Positions 33,914 through 43,945 are shown, counted from the stretch's first letter. The stretch is 64,000 nt of DNA from Cymbomonas tetramitiformis (GCA_001247695.2 LGRX02035220.1:62001-126000); one strand, 5' to 3'. A program made the numbers and translations. Notes: generated by a model not told the origin, from the letters alone.

Positions 33914-35906
33914 AGAACTGCGTTACATCCCGCGGCGGCAATGACGAACCAACGGTAACCACAGGCGGGCAAAGAGAATCCAGTACCGCATCACCGGGAT
34001 GAACTGCACCGTAGCCGTAGGTGGCTCCGGGCTCAACCAGGCCCCTGACACCACCGCCGACCACGAGGGTCGGCATCGCCGTAGCACTGAACAGGAACGT
34101 AGCCACCATGAAAAGAGTGAGTGCAAATTCCCCGATGCCAAATGGCCTGGAGCCTCTGGGGACTCCGAACCGCCGAAATGCTGCAGCCGTCGGCGGTGCA
34201 CCCCCCTCAATTTCAGTCAGGCAGACACCAGGAGGGTAGTCGGAGCCCTCCCCATCATCATCGGAATCACACACCTCAACAGGCTCAGGGTCAATGTCAA
34301 ACCAGTCAGGGTGGACAGTGTTGAATGTTTTGAAAGAGCTGTCAGCAGGAGCCATCGGGCCGAGAGCCAGAGAGGCAGACGGCGGCACAAAGGCGGCACG
34401 GCCGACCTCATGCAAGCTAACCGGCTCACCATGCACGGGTGCAGAGGCCTTCGGCAGCAGCTGCTTGTCAGTGGTCGGCCCAGCGACACCACCAGCAAGC
34501 GGACCGCTGACCTCAGCAAATGCAACACGGCCAATGGAAAGATGCTCAGCAGGTGCAGACTCAGCAGAGGCAGCAGCATCCTTGAACCGCCGCAGAGCCG
34601 TAGGCTCTGGAGCAAAGGAATGCGCAGACAGCTCACAGATTTCAGGTTGCCCCACGAGAGCACACAAGTGCTCCATGGACCCCTCATCCCCAGCGTCATA
34701 GTACCGCTGAAAACGAAGGGCAAGCACGTCGGAGTCATAAGACTCGACGGCTTGGCAGTAGGACGCCGAGATGGACAGCGGGTGAGTGTCCTTGTGAGGA
34801 CACTCACTCAGCCAATGCTTTGACCCAACGGCGCGGCACTTCTCGTGCCTGCACGCTGGGACAAAGGTGCCAGACCGCTTGTCAAAAGCCACCTCCGAAG
34901 AGGCGGAATGAGCAAGTGGTTACACTCCAGGTCGGTGGAAGTTGCGCGGAGTGTGCTTCCCAGGGGGCGGCTTGGGGCCACCCCTCTTAAGGGAATCCAC
35001 ATCCCGCTGCAACTTGACCAACTGAGAACTGAGCCGCTCAATGGCCGAAGCCAGGCCAGTGTCAGTGGTGCAAGATGCAACAGACATGGGCCGCCCCGCA
35101 GTGCGCTTGCCCGAGAGCCGCCCACAACGGTACTGCTCACGGACTCGCGCCTGCAAGGTGAGCAGACTCACAGCCGCACGCTGGTCAGCTCGAGCAAACG
35201 AGTCAACCAGCGCGGCGTAAGCCGGCCCAGACAGCGCAGAGATGAATTGCCGTTTAACAGCGTCCTCGGGCAGCGTCTGTAGACGCTGTGCATCCCGAAG
35301 GCAGCTGTTAAACAGCCGAATGTCAGAGTCAGGATCCCTCTCACCAGAGATCCTAACCTCAAGCAGCTCTGCAAATGCATCGAACGGGGTCGATACATCC
35401 GCAAGCATACGCACCACCTCTAGGGTGGCACGTTTGCCATCGGCAGGAACATCTGAACCAGAAGCCTCTACCCAATTACGGGCAGGAGACCCTGGCGCAG
35501 TCAGCAGCAGCAGCACAAAGTATAACAGCTCATTGGCAGCAGACAAAACAGGGGTGTCAGCAGCAGTCAGTTCAAACAGGGGTGCAAACGCCGGCGATTG
35601 CAGCGTGAGCTGTTGTAGTTCGGATACCAATTGTGAAAAAATGTCCGAAGCTGAGTTCTCGTCGCCTTTAAATTTTGCAGTCTTATCACCCAGAACTTTT
35701 GTCGCTGCCGTTTTGGCACACTGGACGTCAAATGAGTCCCTGCGCAATCTCTGCAGAAGTACGGCTGCCGCGGTGGACGCCTCAGACTCTCCCGAAGCCA
35801 AATGCGGAGTCGTTGGCGTAGCCGCATTCAGTGCCCCAACATCATCAAAAATAGTTGCTAGTTTTCGCGCTCTAGCGCGTGTGCGTGGTCCAAGTGGAGT
35901 CTCCAT
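33914..35906 (-). pseudogene. Gag-like protein of element B, 5' portion
   Basis: Starts METPLGPRTRARARKLATI. It is collinear with the element A protein but has a nonsense codon (CAA to TAA) at about 34920, just before the zinc-knuckle region (CRHEKCRAVGSKHWLSEC). Beyond the stop the frame stays open to the insertion point of element A after DVTQF. The C-terminal remainder lies on the far side of element A. It has the same hydrophobic segment (FALTLFMVATFLFSATAM). Confidence 0.7.
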
Positions 35907-37156
35907 AGTAAAAATGACGGCAAGATGGGGTCGTGGGCTAACGGAACGACAGTAGTAAGTATTCTGCAGCGGCCAATCCTGCAGAAGTCTCAGCGGTAAA
36001 ACAACATCAAACAGGTCATGAGCCGATTGGCTAAAAGTGGTTGCGACCCACAATACGCGGAATGCCCTCTCCACCGGCCAGGTGAAACGTAAAAAAGAAG
36101 CCATAGTGAGCGACGATACTGCTGCCGAAAAATGTTCCAAAAACTGATCTCCACTTCAAAAGAGGCCATACTGCGGAAAGATGAACTACTGCCTAAGGGG
36201 GCGCCCACCCCATCTCTGTGTCAAAACTTAGCCAAACATGGCAACAGCTAGGCGCTGTGCCATCAGAATTACTAGGGAAGTGGTGACGCGCATAACCTGC
36301 GAGAACAGGTGTTCCGCTCGGTAAAACAAACTGGCTAAGCTCCCATAAACAGTCCGGCTGAGTGCTTTTATCATGCATCTCGGAAACCCGGATAATACGA
36401 AATAATGACTGACAGTACAGTATTACTGTACTGTCATCCTAGCTACTAGCGGAGTCACGGTTCCGATCAGAGACAGGTCAGGCTAGGGGCTATCAGAGCC
36501 CATAATAATAACCCTGAACCTAAAGTCCAGCACACACTCCGAATATACAGTCAAGCTGATATATTCAGCAGGTTATGGGCCCACCACGCTTCCACTGCGT
36601 TGAATAAGAAAAGGAAAATTGGCCATTTGCGGCCCATCCCTTGCTGCGCGATGTCCTGGCGACGTCAGAAACCACCATGGGGGACCTTAGCTTCACTTTT
36701 AATATGGTTTGGAGGTAGGAAACGTAAAAACTCAGTAACGGACGGTACATCACCGTGGATGGGTAGCTAGCTTTCTTGCTAGCTTGACCTATTTTGGCGG
36801 AGTGTGATGAATTCTCATGCGATTTCCACGGGAACACGTGCGTGAAGCTTGAAAACTTCACTCGCGTGGTCTAGTAAAGTTGTATCGGAACGTTTCCAAG
36901 CTGCCAAGCGCCCTCTTTATCGCCCTAAACAACATCATTTTCACCACGGAAATCGGAAAGGACTTGAGTCATGAGGAACGTAATTATTTCCCCCAACAGT
37001 CGCGGCGGGACCAGCCGCGTGCCCCGCGGGTCCAGCGGGGTACCGACAACGGCAGATTGGGGGGAAAACAGAGCGTTCCTTCGTGTGTCACTCCTCGGCG
37101 TCTACGTGGCACGGTGGGGATCCAGTACTCCGTACGGCACCAGAATCGCCATCAAT

Positions 37157-37227
37157 AGCCAGAGTAGCTCAACGGCAGAGCGCTCGTCCGGTATGCGAGA
37201 GGTCACGGGCTCGATCCCGGCCTGGCT
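37157..37227 (+). tRNA. tRNA-like sequence in left LTR of TRIM-3
   Basis: A tRNA-like cloverleaf with acceptor AGCCAG/CTGGCT, D arm GCTC/GAGC and anticodon stem CTCGT/GCGAG (last pair T-G). The T arm has two mismatches. A box TAGCTCAACGGC is good; B box GGCTCGATCCC has one change. The loop CCGGTAT would give GGT (threonine), but position 33 is C, not T, so translation use is unlikely. TTTTT follows within a few bases, a Pol III terminator. Confidence 0.5.
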
Positions 37228-37544
37228 CACCTTTTTCGGGCTTCTGGTCTAGCGGTACAGTTTCGGTTTCCCCATGAGGTTATGGGCCCACCACGCTTCC
37301 ACTGCGCATCGCGGTTGTGTGGTTGTGCCACGTAGACACTTCAGAGTGAGGTTGTGTCATGAGGAACGTAATTATTTTCCCCAACAGTCGCGGCGGGACC
37401 AGCCGCGTGCCCCGCGGGTCCAGCGGGGTACCGACAACGGCAGATTGGGGGGGAAACAGAGCGTTCCTTCGTGTGTCACTCCTCGGCGTCTACGTGGCAC
37501 GGTGGGGATCCAGTACTCTGTACGGCACCAGAATCGCCATCAAT

Positions 37545-37615
37545 AGCCAGAGTAGCTCAACGGCAGAGCGCTCGTCCGGTATGCGAGAGGTCACTGGCTC
37601 GATCCCGGCCTGGCT
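37545..37615 (+). tRNA. tRNA-like sequence in right LTR of TRIM-3
   Basis: Same as the left LTR copy except for a CGGG to CTGG change in the T arm. A T5 run follows. Confidence 0.5.
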
Positions 37616-37672
37616 CACCCCTTTTTCGGGCTTCTGGACTAGCGGTACAGTTTCTGTTTCCCCATGATTGAG

Positions 37673-38663
37673 TCATCTCCGATTTCCATGGGCGCTACTC
37701 GGATCCGAGCCGCAGCGCCGACTTGTGAACGTACTGAATACCTATCAATTATAACATCGTAAGGATAGATATGTAAAATTATTAAGGGATGCTTTACTAT
37801 CAAGCAGCATTGCAGGCCATACACACCGTTGAAAGCTCCTTTCAGAGCCGGAAGCAACCTTGCGTAGAATTCTCAACGAACGGCTGAGCTTTCGAGTTTC
37901 CTTGAACGTCTCCGAGATCGAGAGCTCATATGCATTCAATTTCAGATCGGCCAACCAGAAACGATAAATCCGTTTCCGGTTGACCTAGGTGCGTACCTAG
38001 ACGACAAGTATTTTGTCTGCGATATGCCGCATCAGTGATGCCATCTAGAGTGTTATATCGCCCACGACATACGCAAAACACGTAGTGATTTCTCTGGTCC
38101 GACTAGTTTCGCAAGTCTTTCGTTATAATTAGTAGCGATCGGCGCACGCTTATTTATGCGCGTGATCACACACACGCATTCGATGGCTACAATGTCAAAA
38201 CCAATATTTGAAAACAGTATGCCGTTTTTTGCCGGCGGATATACCCTTCCACCGGAAATCGCCGTTTCGACCGGCGGTAGCCGATATGTTCCGGCAAATG
38301 ACCATAATCGTTGCCGGTAACAGCACGCTAGATAACGGCAAATTCAATTTGGTTTAGTTCACATGAAATATCAACCCATCAAGATGAGTAAACCAACAGT
38401 TGTGTCAATTTTCGCGCAATCCGATATCTGCGTTTGAATATCAGCTAGCTTATGAGTATGAACTTATGGCATTTTAAAAGTGCTAAGATCAAGGGTCGGT
38501 ATCGATTGTACCAAAAGCCGATAATATGAATAGTCGTTATCGATACCATCGCTCTATCGGCGATAGTGCGTTGCACTCTCACTATCGCTGATTAATCGAT
38601 CATATACGCACCCGTATTAGCATGTTTGTTGTGTGCTATGTCATGCTACGTATATGTGTCATA
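37673..38663. other. AT-rich region without recognised gene
   Basis: No credible coding frame. It contains scattered CCGGC words around 38.2-38.33 kb and nothing I can classify. Confidence 0.4.
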
Positions 38664-38995
38664 CAGTAATAACTCACCTTTAAGAAAACCCGGCGATAAG
38701 AAACCGGCCAGCTTTGGGGGTACCGAAGTTGTCGAGAAAAGCCGCTGGTTTTTTGAGCTATGGAATCCTCGAAAATAAGAAATATGGGTCTTGGCGCCGC
38801 AGGCGGAAAATTTTGAAAAATGTCGCCTTTTTAAGTGTTTATCATTGGACTTTTAAGAGAATTGCTGGCCGATTGAAAGAAAATACTTGCTAATTCTTAC
38901 CGATTCCATAGACGAGCCGGCGGGGGGTACGCAAGTTGGTGGAATTAGCTGGCTGACCCCAAATCTCCGGTTTTCTTAAAGGTGAGTGATTACTG
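38664..38995. mobile_element. Tc1/mariner-like MITE
   Basis: Imperfect terminal inverted repeats of about 28 bp beginning CAGTAATAACTCACCTTTAA on the left and CAGTAATCACTCACCTTTAA on the reverse of the right end. A TA dinucleotide flanks each end, as Tc1/mariner elements require. At 332 bp it has no coding capacity and must be mobilised by another transposase. Confidence 0.7.
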
Positions 38996-39594
38996 TATGG
39001 CACTCCGCATGTGAATGACGAGCAATCGATATTATCGCACTGATACCAATAATCGAGTGCAACAAATTAAGTATCACTTGCAATCGATAGCAAAATTTAG
39101 AACCGATACCGGCCCATGGTTAAGATCACACATGTCGTGTGGCTAACACTAAGGATCGAATCGCAGAGACACAGCAGTTGCCGCACACACCAAGGTGGCT
39201 AACAATCGAAGACCAAGAGCCAGGCAAAGCACGGTATTGTTTTCTCCACGAATGTTGTTCCCACGTAAAAGAAACAAATAAACCGTACTTTCCGAATAAA
39301 TTTGAGAAGTCTAGTAAAAAAAGAAACAACCAAAAACCCCCCAGCTGAGCCACAAAATGAAAACCCGCTGGGGGTAGCTGTAATAAAGGAATCAAGCAAC
39401 CCACCCTGCGTCATTCATGCCGCGAGCAACGGATTCATAAAACTCCAGAAACCCCAGAGTTAAATCCTGCCAGGCTAGGCAACGACGTCGCCTGCGCACT
39501 GCAGCACGTACGTACCTCTCCATCTCGATAGCCCGAAGCTCGCGACGCATGTATACGTGCCAGTCGTAAGCACCATGAAACTCGCCGTCATCCG

Positions 39595-39933
39595 CTAGCT
39601 AGGTTGAAAGTAGTGCACGTCTCCAACGTGCCCCACATAAAAAGTGGGATCCTCTACATCTTCTGAGTAGTCGCTTTCCTCTGCTGATGAATAATTGTGT
39701 TCAAGTTCCACGTCGAGCGTGTCAGAGTGAGCAACTTCAAGAGACATATCGGTCTGGGCGGCATAATGGTCCAGGCGAGAGACAAAAGAATGGGAGCTCT
39801 CAACAATAAGCGGAGCAAGCACAACAACGTGTGCAACCTCAAATTCCCGTAACGTAGCCAGGCGACGAACTAGGGCCCTCAACTCGAAACGGTTGAGTGC
39901 CTCTAACCTCCCAAACTGATGATCCACCCCCAC
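39595..39933 (-). CDS. Hypothetical 112-residue open frame
   Basis: Begins with GTG or an internal codon. It contains a helical segment (LRALVRRLATLREFEVA) followed by an acidic Ser/Asp/Glu tail (SSAEESDYSEDVEDP). I do not recognise it. It could be a remnant of a mobile element or a chance frame. Confidence 0.2.
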   Translation of the reverse strand: MGVDHQFGRLEALNRFELRALVRRLATLREFEVAHVVVLAPLIVESSHSFVSRLDHYAAQTDMSLEVAHSDTLDVELEHNYSSAEESDYSEDVEDPTFYVGHVGDVHYFQPS

Positions 39934-39934
39934 C

Positions 39935-40200
39935 GCTCTTTCTTCTTTTGCCTTGCTTCCTCATACCCCGGGGGGTGGGCTCCTCCTTCCGATAATCGAT
40001 TTCCTACTTGCCGGGGGTTTTTCCCCTTTCCTGCTCCCCCTTCCTGATCTGTAATTTTTCTTTCCCTGATTGCCTTTTTCCTTGATATTCCCTTTTATCT
40101 GGTCCCTCTATATATTTTTTTATCTGTATATTTCTTCAGATCTTCATTTCTATTTTTTCCTGATCGCCTCTTCCTTTTTTATGATCGCTAGATTTTCTCT
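39935..40200. other. Pyrimidine-rich tract
   Basis: About 270 bp of strongly C/T-biased plus strand with runs such as TTTTTCCCCTTTCC, ending at the TRIM-2 insertion; a similar bias resumes after the element. No gene seen. Confidence 0.6.
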
Positions 40201-40284
40201 CATGCTCTTAGGGTTCTATAAATAGTGATGGGATTTTTCACTGTTTGAGATGGGTCGAGCGTAATCCATCGCGGCGAAAATGGT

Positions 40285-40356
40285 ATCCGCGACGGGACTC
40301 GAACCCATGACCTCCTGGTTGAATCACAGTCGCTCTACCAACTGAGCTACGCGGGT
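40285..40356 (-). tRNA. tRNA-like gene in the promoter-distal LTR of TRIM-2
   Basis: 72 nt with acceptor ACCCGCG/CGCGGAT (6 of 7 pairs), D arm GCTC/GAGC, T stem ATGGG/CCCGT, A box TAGCTCAGTTGG and perfect B box GGTTCGAGTCC. The anticodon stem is badly paired, so no anticodon can be read with confidence. TTTT follows a few bases downstream, a Pol III stop. Confidence 0.6.
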
Positions 40357-40883
40357 TGATGATGACATCGACCCGCATTCAGTGGTACTCATTCAGTTTC
40401 TGATATAATTACGGATCGCGATTCGGCAGCTTCGATGACGCACCAACATCTGATGACTGCTCGCGATCCCTAACATATCTCCCCACTTGAAATCATATCG
40501 TCACCTAACGATTCGTGTTCCAGTTCGTATCACAGTTCGGTCGATGTGATGACGTGGCAGCTTACTATGAGCCGAATTGCAGTTCTTGGGATGCAACCCA
40601 TCGCACCGAAGGTGCATCGCAGTTCTTGGGATGCAGCCCGAATCCACGTCATCAGCGCGGGTCACATCGTGCCCATGCATACGCGATCGTAGCGCAGGTC
40701 ACATCACCGTGCCCGAGCATACGCGATCTTAGCGTAGGTCACATCATGTGCCTTATGCTGTTACATCGGACACCGAATCTGCGAGCCGTTTACGAGAATA
40801 CCAATCTTAGGGCTCTATAAATAGTGATGGGATTTTTCACTGTTTGAGATGGGTCGAGCGTAATCCATCGCGGCGAAAATGGT

Positions 40884-40955
40884 ATCCGCGACGGGACTCG
40901 AACCCATGACCTCCTGATTGAATCACAGTCGCTCTACCAACTGGGCTACGCGGGT
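40884..40955 (-). tRNA. tRNA-like gene in the promoter-proximal LTR of TRIM-2
   Basis: As the other LTR copy, with small differences in the D loop (CAG to CCC context) and anticodon region. A and B boxes and the TTTT terminator are kept. Confidence 0.6.
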
Positions 40956-41079
40956 TGATGATGGCATCGACCCGCATTCAGTGGTACTCATTCAGTTTCT
41001 GATATAATTACGGATCGCGATTCGGCAGCTTCGATGACGCACCAACATCTGATGACTGCTCGCGATCCCTAACACATGC

Positions 41080-41970
41080 TTTCATCGCACTTTCCCCCTG
41101 CCTAGTTTGATTCAGATCGCTGACCGCGATATCCCGCTCGCTGATTGCTTCCGCGCTCTTCCTCTCACCATCCGACTTTCACTCCTTTATTCTCGACCGT
41201 TTTTCTTGCTATTTTCATGTTAGATATGGACGACACAAACGTAGGTTATAGGTTCAATATGAAACAAATGTCATAAGCACCACACACACACACACACACA
41301 CACACATCACCTGTTAAATACGAAATCCCCAGATTTGGGACGGCCCGGTCCCAAATTTCATTAATAGAATTCGAAAACGATTAGGAATTTTTGGGACCAG
41401 TGTCATACAATGGTGTATGTACAGTGTGTATGCGTATGTCTATAGCATCGTCCATCGGTCAGGGGGAGAGAGCGAGAGACGAGAGCAGCAGCGCACCTTT
41501 CATGATCCATAGGAGTTCCCAACTAACGCTGAGCCGTCCATTAGTTTCAGATCGTGAACATCGGAAGGTCCGAAGAGATTTCTGGGGAGCGACGAAGGAA
41601 TATATGTCGTATTTTGATCTCTAGCATGTCGGCTTTCAGATTCGGGAAATTGCCCGTGTTAAAAATTAACGGACCATTTTAAGTTGTGCCGCTCTAATGA
41701 TCCACAGCGGCAGCAGGTCGTATCGGGCAACAACCCAATAACTGTACAGCTGCTTCCTATGGGAATTGCATGCTGCTTAATGAGGTAATAGGCACTTGAC
41801 AACTGCCTATGGAATTCACACTTCCTTGAGGGGGGAAGAAGGTGGAACCATATATATACTTCACCTCATTATATCAATGTACAAAAATAATACATGTACA
41901 ATATATATATATATATCACACACACACACATCCTTTTTGAAGGTTTTGTTGGTGTGGTGTTTTATTTTAG
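41080..41970. other. Non-coding region with microsatellites
   Basis: Holds a CA run at about 41281-41306 and a TA/CA run at about 41900-41930. It ends in TTTTATTTTAG just before the gypsy gag start. No gene recognised; LTRs for the gypsy fragment were not found. Confidence 0.5.
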
Positions 41971-43610
41971 ATGGCAGAAGAACCATCAGATATACCAGCT
42001 ATCGATCTCGATCCTAATAACTGGTACTTTGACATTCTGGGTTCTTATGATCATTTCAGCAGATTCAAAATACCTTCATGGTTAAAGGGTTATGCTGACA
42101 CACAAACCCGATATGATCAGATAGGATATTTCGATGCCATCAGCAGAATGAAGACAGGCATGAGTCGGTATAGAGATCCAGAAACTGAGCCTAAGGAACC
42201 AGATGAGGATTACTCAGAGGATAATCCCCCGCCTGCATTTACAGATCCAGATGATGGTCAGGCCACCGCAGCATTAATTCCAGCCGCAATTGTCCCTAAG
42301 GTGAAAATGAATCCACCGAAGGAGTACAAAGTCGGACAGGATGCGGAGGTTTGGATGGAGACAGTAGACAGATATTTTCAGTTTACATATCCAGGTGCAC
42401 CAGATAAGGACCTCATCACAGTCTTCCTCACGTTCATACAGAATAATGACAGACACTACTTTCATGTCGTGGCTAAAACACCAGATGCCACGTATGAAGA
42501 TGTCATGAATACATTCCTCAGGCAGTTCGGAAATCCCCACAAGCGGTCAGTTGCCAAAAAGCATCTAATGGCACTGCAGCAGGGTAACCAGACTTTTGCA
42601 GATTACCTACGCACATTCACATCACTGACTTCTCTAGCATCAGTTGATTTGGATGATGTCTTGATCAAGGACATATTCGTCAGTAACATGGAATCAGACC
42701 TTCGGAAACAGTTTAATCTCAGATTTCTGACAGAGGATGAAAGGAATAACCTCAAGGTATGGCTTACGCGAGGTCGACTTTACACAAAACTTCGGAAAAT
42801 ATTTTTATTCGATAATCATGTCGCTTAAACCAATCTAAACATATTGCGCGCTCTGGGTATACAATTGACCCAGGCACTGAAAAGTTATGGCCGATACCGC
42901 TCGGTTACCTCCCATACTTAACCATACTTAAGCGCACACTTAAATCGCATTTATCTCACGATCTAGAAAATCGGAAGTTTTGTGTAAAGTCGACCTCGCG
43001 TAAGCCATACCTTGACCTGTCGTGGGCACAAACCACACAGGTTCTGCTCGATTTGAATTATGTAGTTCATTCGAAGCAGGCAGAGACCCTTCACTATAGG
43101 GGACAGAAGGAACAGTCGGGAGGCCCAGCCAGAAAAGACAAGGACAAGGGCCGTGGCAATACGCCATATGACAGAGCCAATCAGAATCAAGGCAACCAGA
43201 ATCAGAATGCCAACCATAATTCCCAGAAGAATAAAGGAAAAGGCAAAGGAAAAAGAAAAGGAAAGGGATCAGCATCATCTCCTTCCCAGCCTTGTCAACG
43301 TCGTGGTCGTACCAATCACGTCACAAAGGATTGCTTTTCTACCAAGACACCAGAAGGGAAACCCATAAAAGGCAATCCTCCAGCTCAGAATCCATACAAA
43401 GGACAGCAGCAACAGAATAATCAGGGTGGCAAAAGTGAGTCTAACAAACTCCTGAAAACAGTCAACACCCTGGTTAAGGAGCTCCAGAATCAGCAGAGCA
43501 TCAATGCAGCAGTTGCAGCTCCAGCTCCAGCTCCAGCATCAGCTCCAGCTCCTCAGGGAAACTCTCCGGGTACCGGGCAGGTACCAGTGATGAGGGCAGC
43601 CCGGGGATAA
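41971..43610 (+). pseudogene. Ty3/gypsy-type Gag, interrupted by a MITE
   Basis: Starts MAEEPSDIPAIDLDP. The middle part (VWMETVDRYFQFTYPGAPD, FLTFIQNNDRHYFH, LRQFGNPHKRSVAKKHL) has the retrotransposon Gag fold signature. The frame is interrupted at 42753-43014 and resumes in frame after removal of the insert and one target copy. A Lys/Gly-rich linker follows, then a zinc knuckle remnant CQRRGRTNHVTKDC in which the second cysteine is replaced by arginine. A stop occurs after VPVMRAARG. It would package element RNA if intact. Confidence 0.75.
42753..43014. mobile_element. 262-bp MITE with perfect 41-bp inverted repeats
   Basis: Ends are identical inverted repeats beginning CAAGGTATGGCTTACGCGAG and running 41 bp without mismatch. 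The flanking 4-bp duplication is ACCT (42749-42752 and 43015-43018). The interior is AT-rich and non-coding. Family not known to me; a 4-bp duplication is unlike the TA of mariners or the 8 bp of hATs. Confidence 0.85.
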
Positions 43611-43945
43611 ATCAGCCTGAAAATGCCACTGAAGCAAGTGGCCGGGTTGAGAGTATCTCAGAAGAAGTCCTTTCCAATCTGACACTACAGTTCCAGCAGA
43701 TGGATGCTCCCTCGGAACACATCGCACAGATGCAGTCACATACAGCATAGCTGAAATCACAGAAGAAGTTGTTGTTATACAAAGGGAAAGTATATGGACA
43801 GAGAACTCACAATTTGGTAGATCCAGGAGCTACATCGTCATTTATCGACAGACAGTTCGCTTCTCAGCTTGGTATATCACCAACAGACTCATCATCATTC
43901 TCAGTGGGATTGGCTGGAGGAAGCCAATTATAGTATGGCTATGCA
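43611..43945 (+). pseudogene. Gypsy aspartic protease remnant
   Basis: In-frame continuation after the gag stop, with further stops. LVDPGATSSFIDRQF matches the retropepsin active-site region, but the usual D-S/T-G triad is D-P-G. A following LGI segment fits the flap side. No reverse transcriptase or integrase follows; a TG microsatellite begins at about 43946. Confidence 0.6.

Larger units (their letters stand above)
29137..36532 (-). mobile_element. Element B: gag-only LTR retroelement, interrupted by element A
   Basis: LTRs at 36298-36532 (5') and 29137-29371 (3'), 235 bp each, of the TGCTGGA...CA type when read on the minus strand, flanked by the 5-bp duplication CACAC (29132-29136 and 36533-36537). 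The primer site next to the 5' LTR reads GGTTATGCGCGTCACC. Without element A it is about 3.2 kb and encodes a single Gag-like frame and no polymerase, protease or integrase. Confidence 0.85.
29048..36968 (+). mobile_element. Element F: LTR retroelement fragment split by element B
   Basis: An LTR appears cut in two by element B: 29048-29136 (starting TGTATGACTGTC) on the left and 36538-36572 (ending TATTCAGCA) on the right. Directly after the right part is a primer site GGTTATGGGCCCACC at 36573, then about 370 bp of non-coding internal sequence. The inserted element has the target duplication CACAC on both sides. Only the 5' LTR region and part of the interior are recognised; the rest is not identified. 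Confidence 0.55.
36969..37667 (+). mobile_element. TRIM-3: ultra-short LTR element with tRNA-like LTRs
   Basis: Two LTRs of 309 and 311 bp (36969-37277 and 37357-37667) enclose only 79 bp. The interior starts with the primer site GGTTATGGGCCCACCACG and ends in a purine-rich GAGTGAGG tract. LTR termini are TCATG...CATGA rather than TG...CA. The probable 5-bp target duplication is TTGAG (36964-36968 and 37668-37672). It has no coding capacity. Each LTR carries a tRNA-like sequence followed by a T5 run. Confidence 0.85.
40206..41074 (-). mobile_element. TRIM-2: miniature LTR retrotransposon with tRNA-like LTRs
   Basis: Two 270-bp LTRs (40206-40475 and 40805-41074), about four differences between them, enclose 329 bp. 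Read on the minus strand, LTRs start TGTTAGGGATCG and end CCCTAAGA, the primer site is TTGGTATTCTCG and the purine tract is AAGTGGGGAGATA. Target duplication CATGC (40201-40205 and 41075-41079). The interior resembles that of TRIM-1 over much of its length, although the LTRs are largely different. Confidence 0.92.

Noticed and set aside
36969..37667. TRIM-3 as a simple tandem duplication of a tRNA region
   Set aside because: A primer site follows the first copy directly, a purine tract precedes the second, and a 5-bp duplication flanks the whole, as expected of an LTR element.
40206..40475. Telomere-like TTAGGG/CCCTAA at LTR ends
   Set aside because: A single unit at each LTR terminus forming the short inverted repeat of the LTR; no tandem telomeric array.
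30912..40955. Ordinary functional tRNA genes
   Set aside because: Each lies inside an LTR that is present twice, anticodon arms are damaged or inconsistent with the tRNA class, and one copy lacks a T-run terminator. Kept as tRNA-like promoters instead.
42753..43014. MITE as a Tc1/mariner element with TA duplication
   Set aside because: A TA is present on both sides, but taking it as the duplication puts a stop in the restored gag frame; the 4-bp ACCT boundary leaves the frame open.
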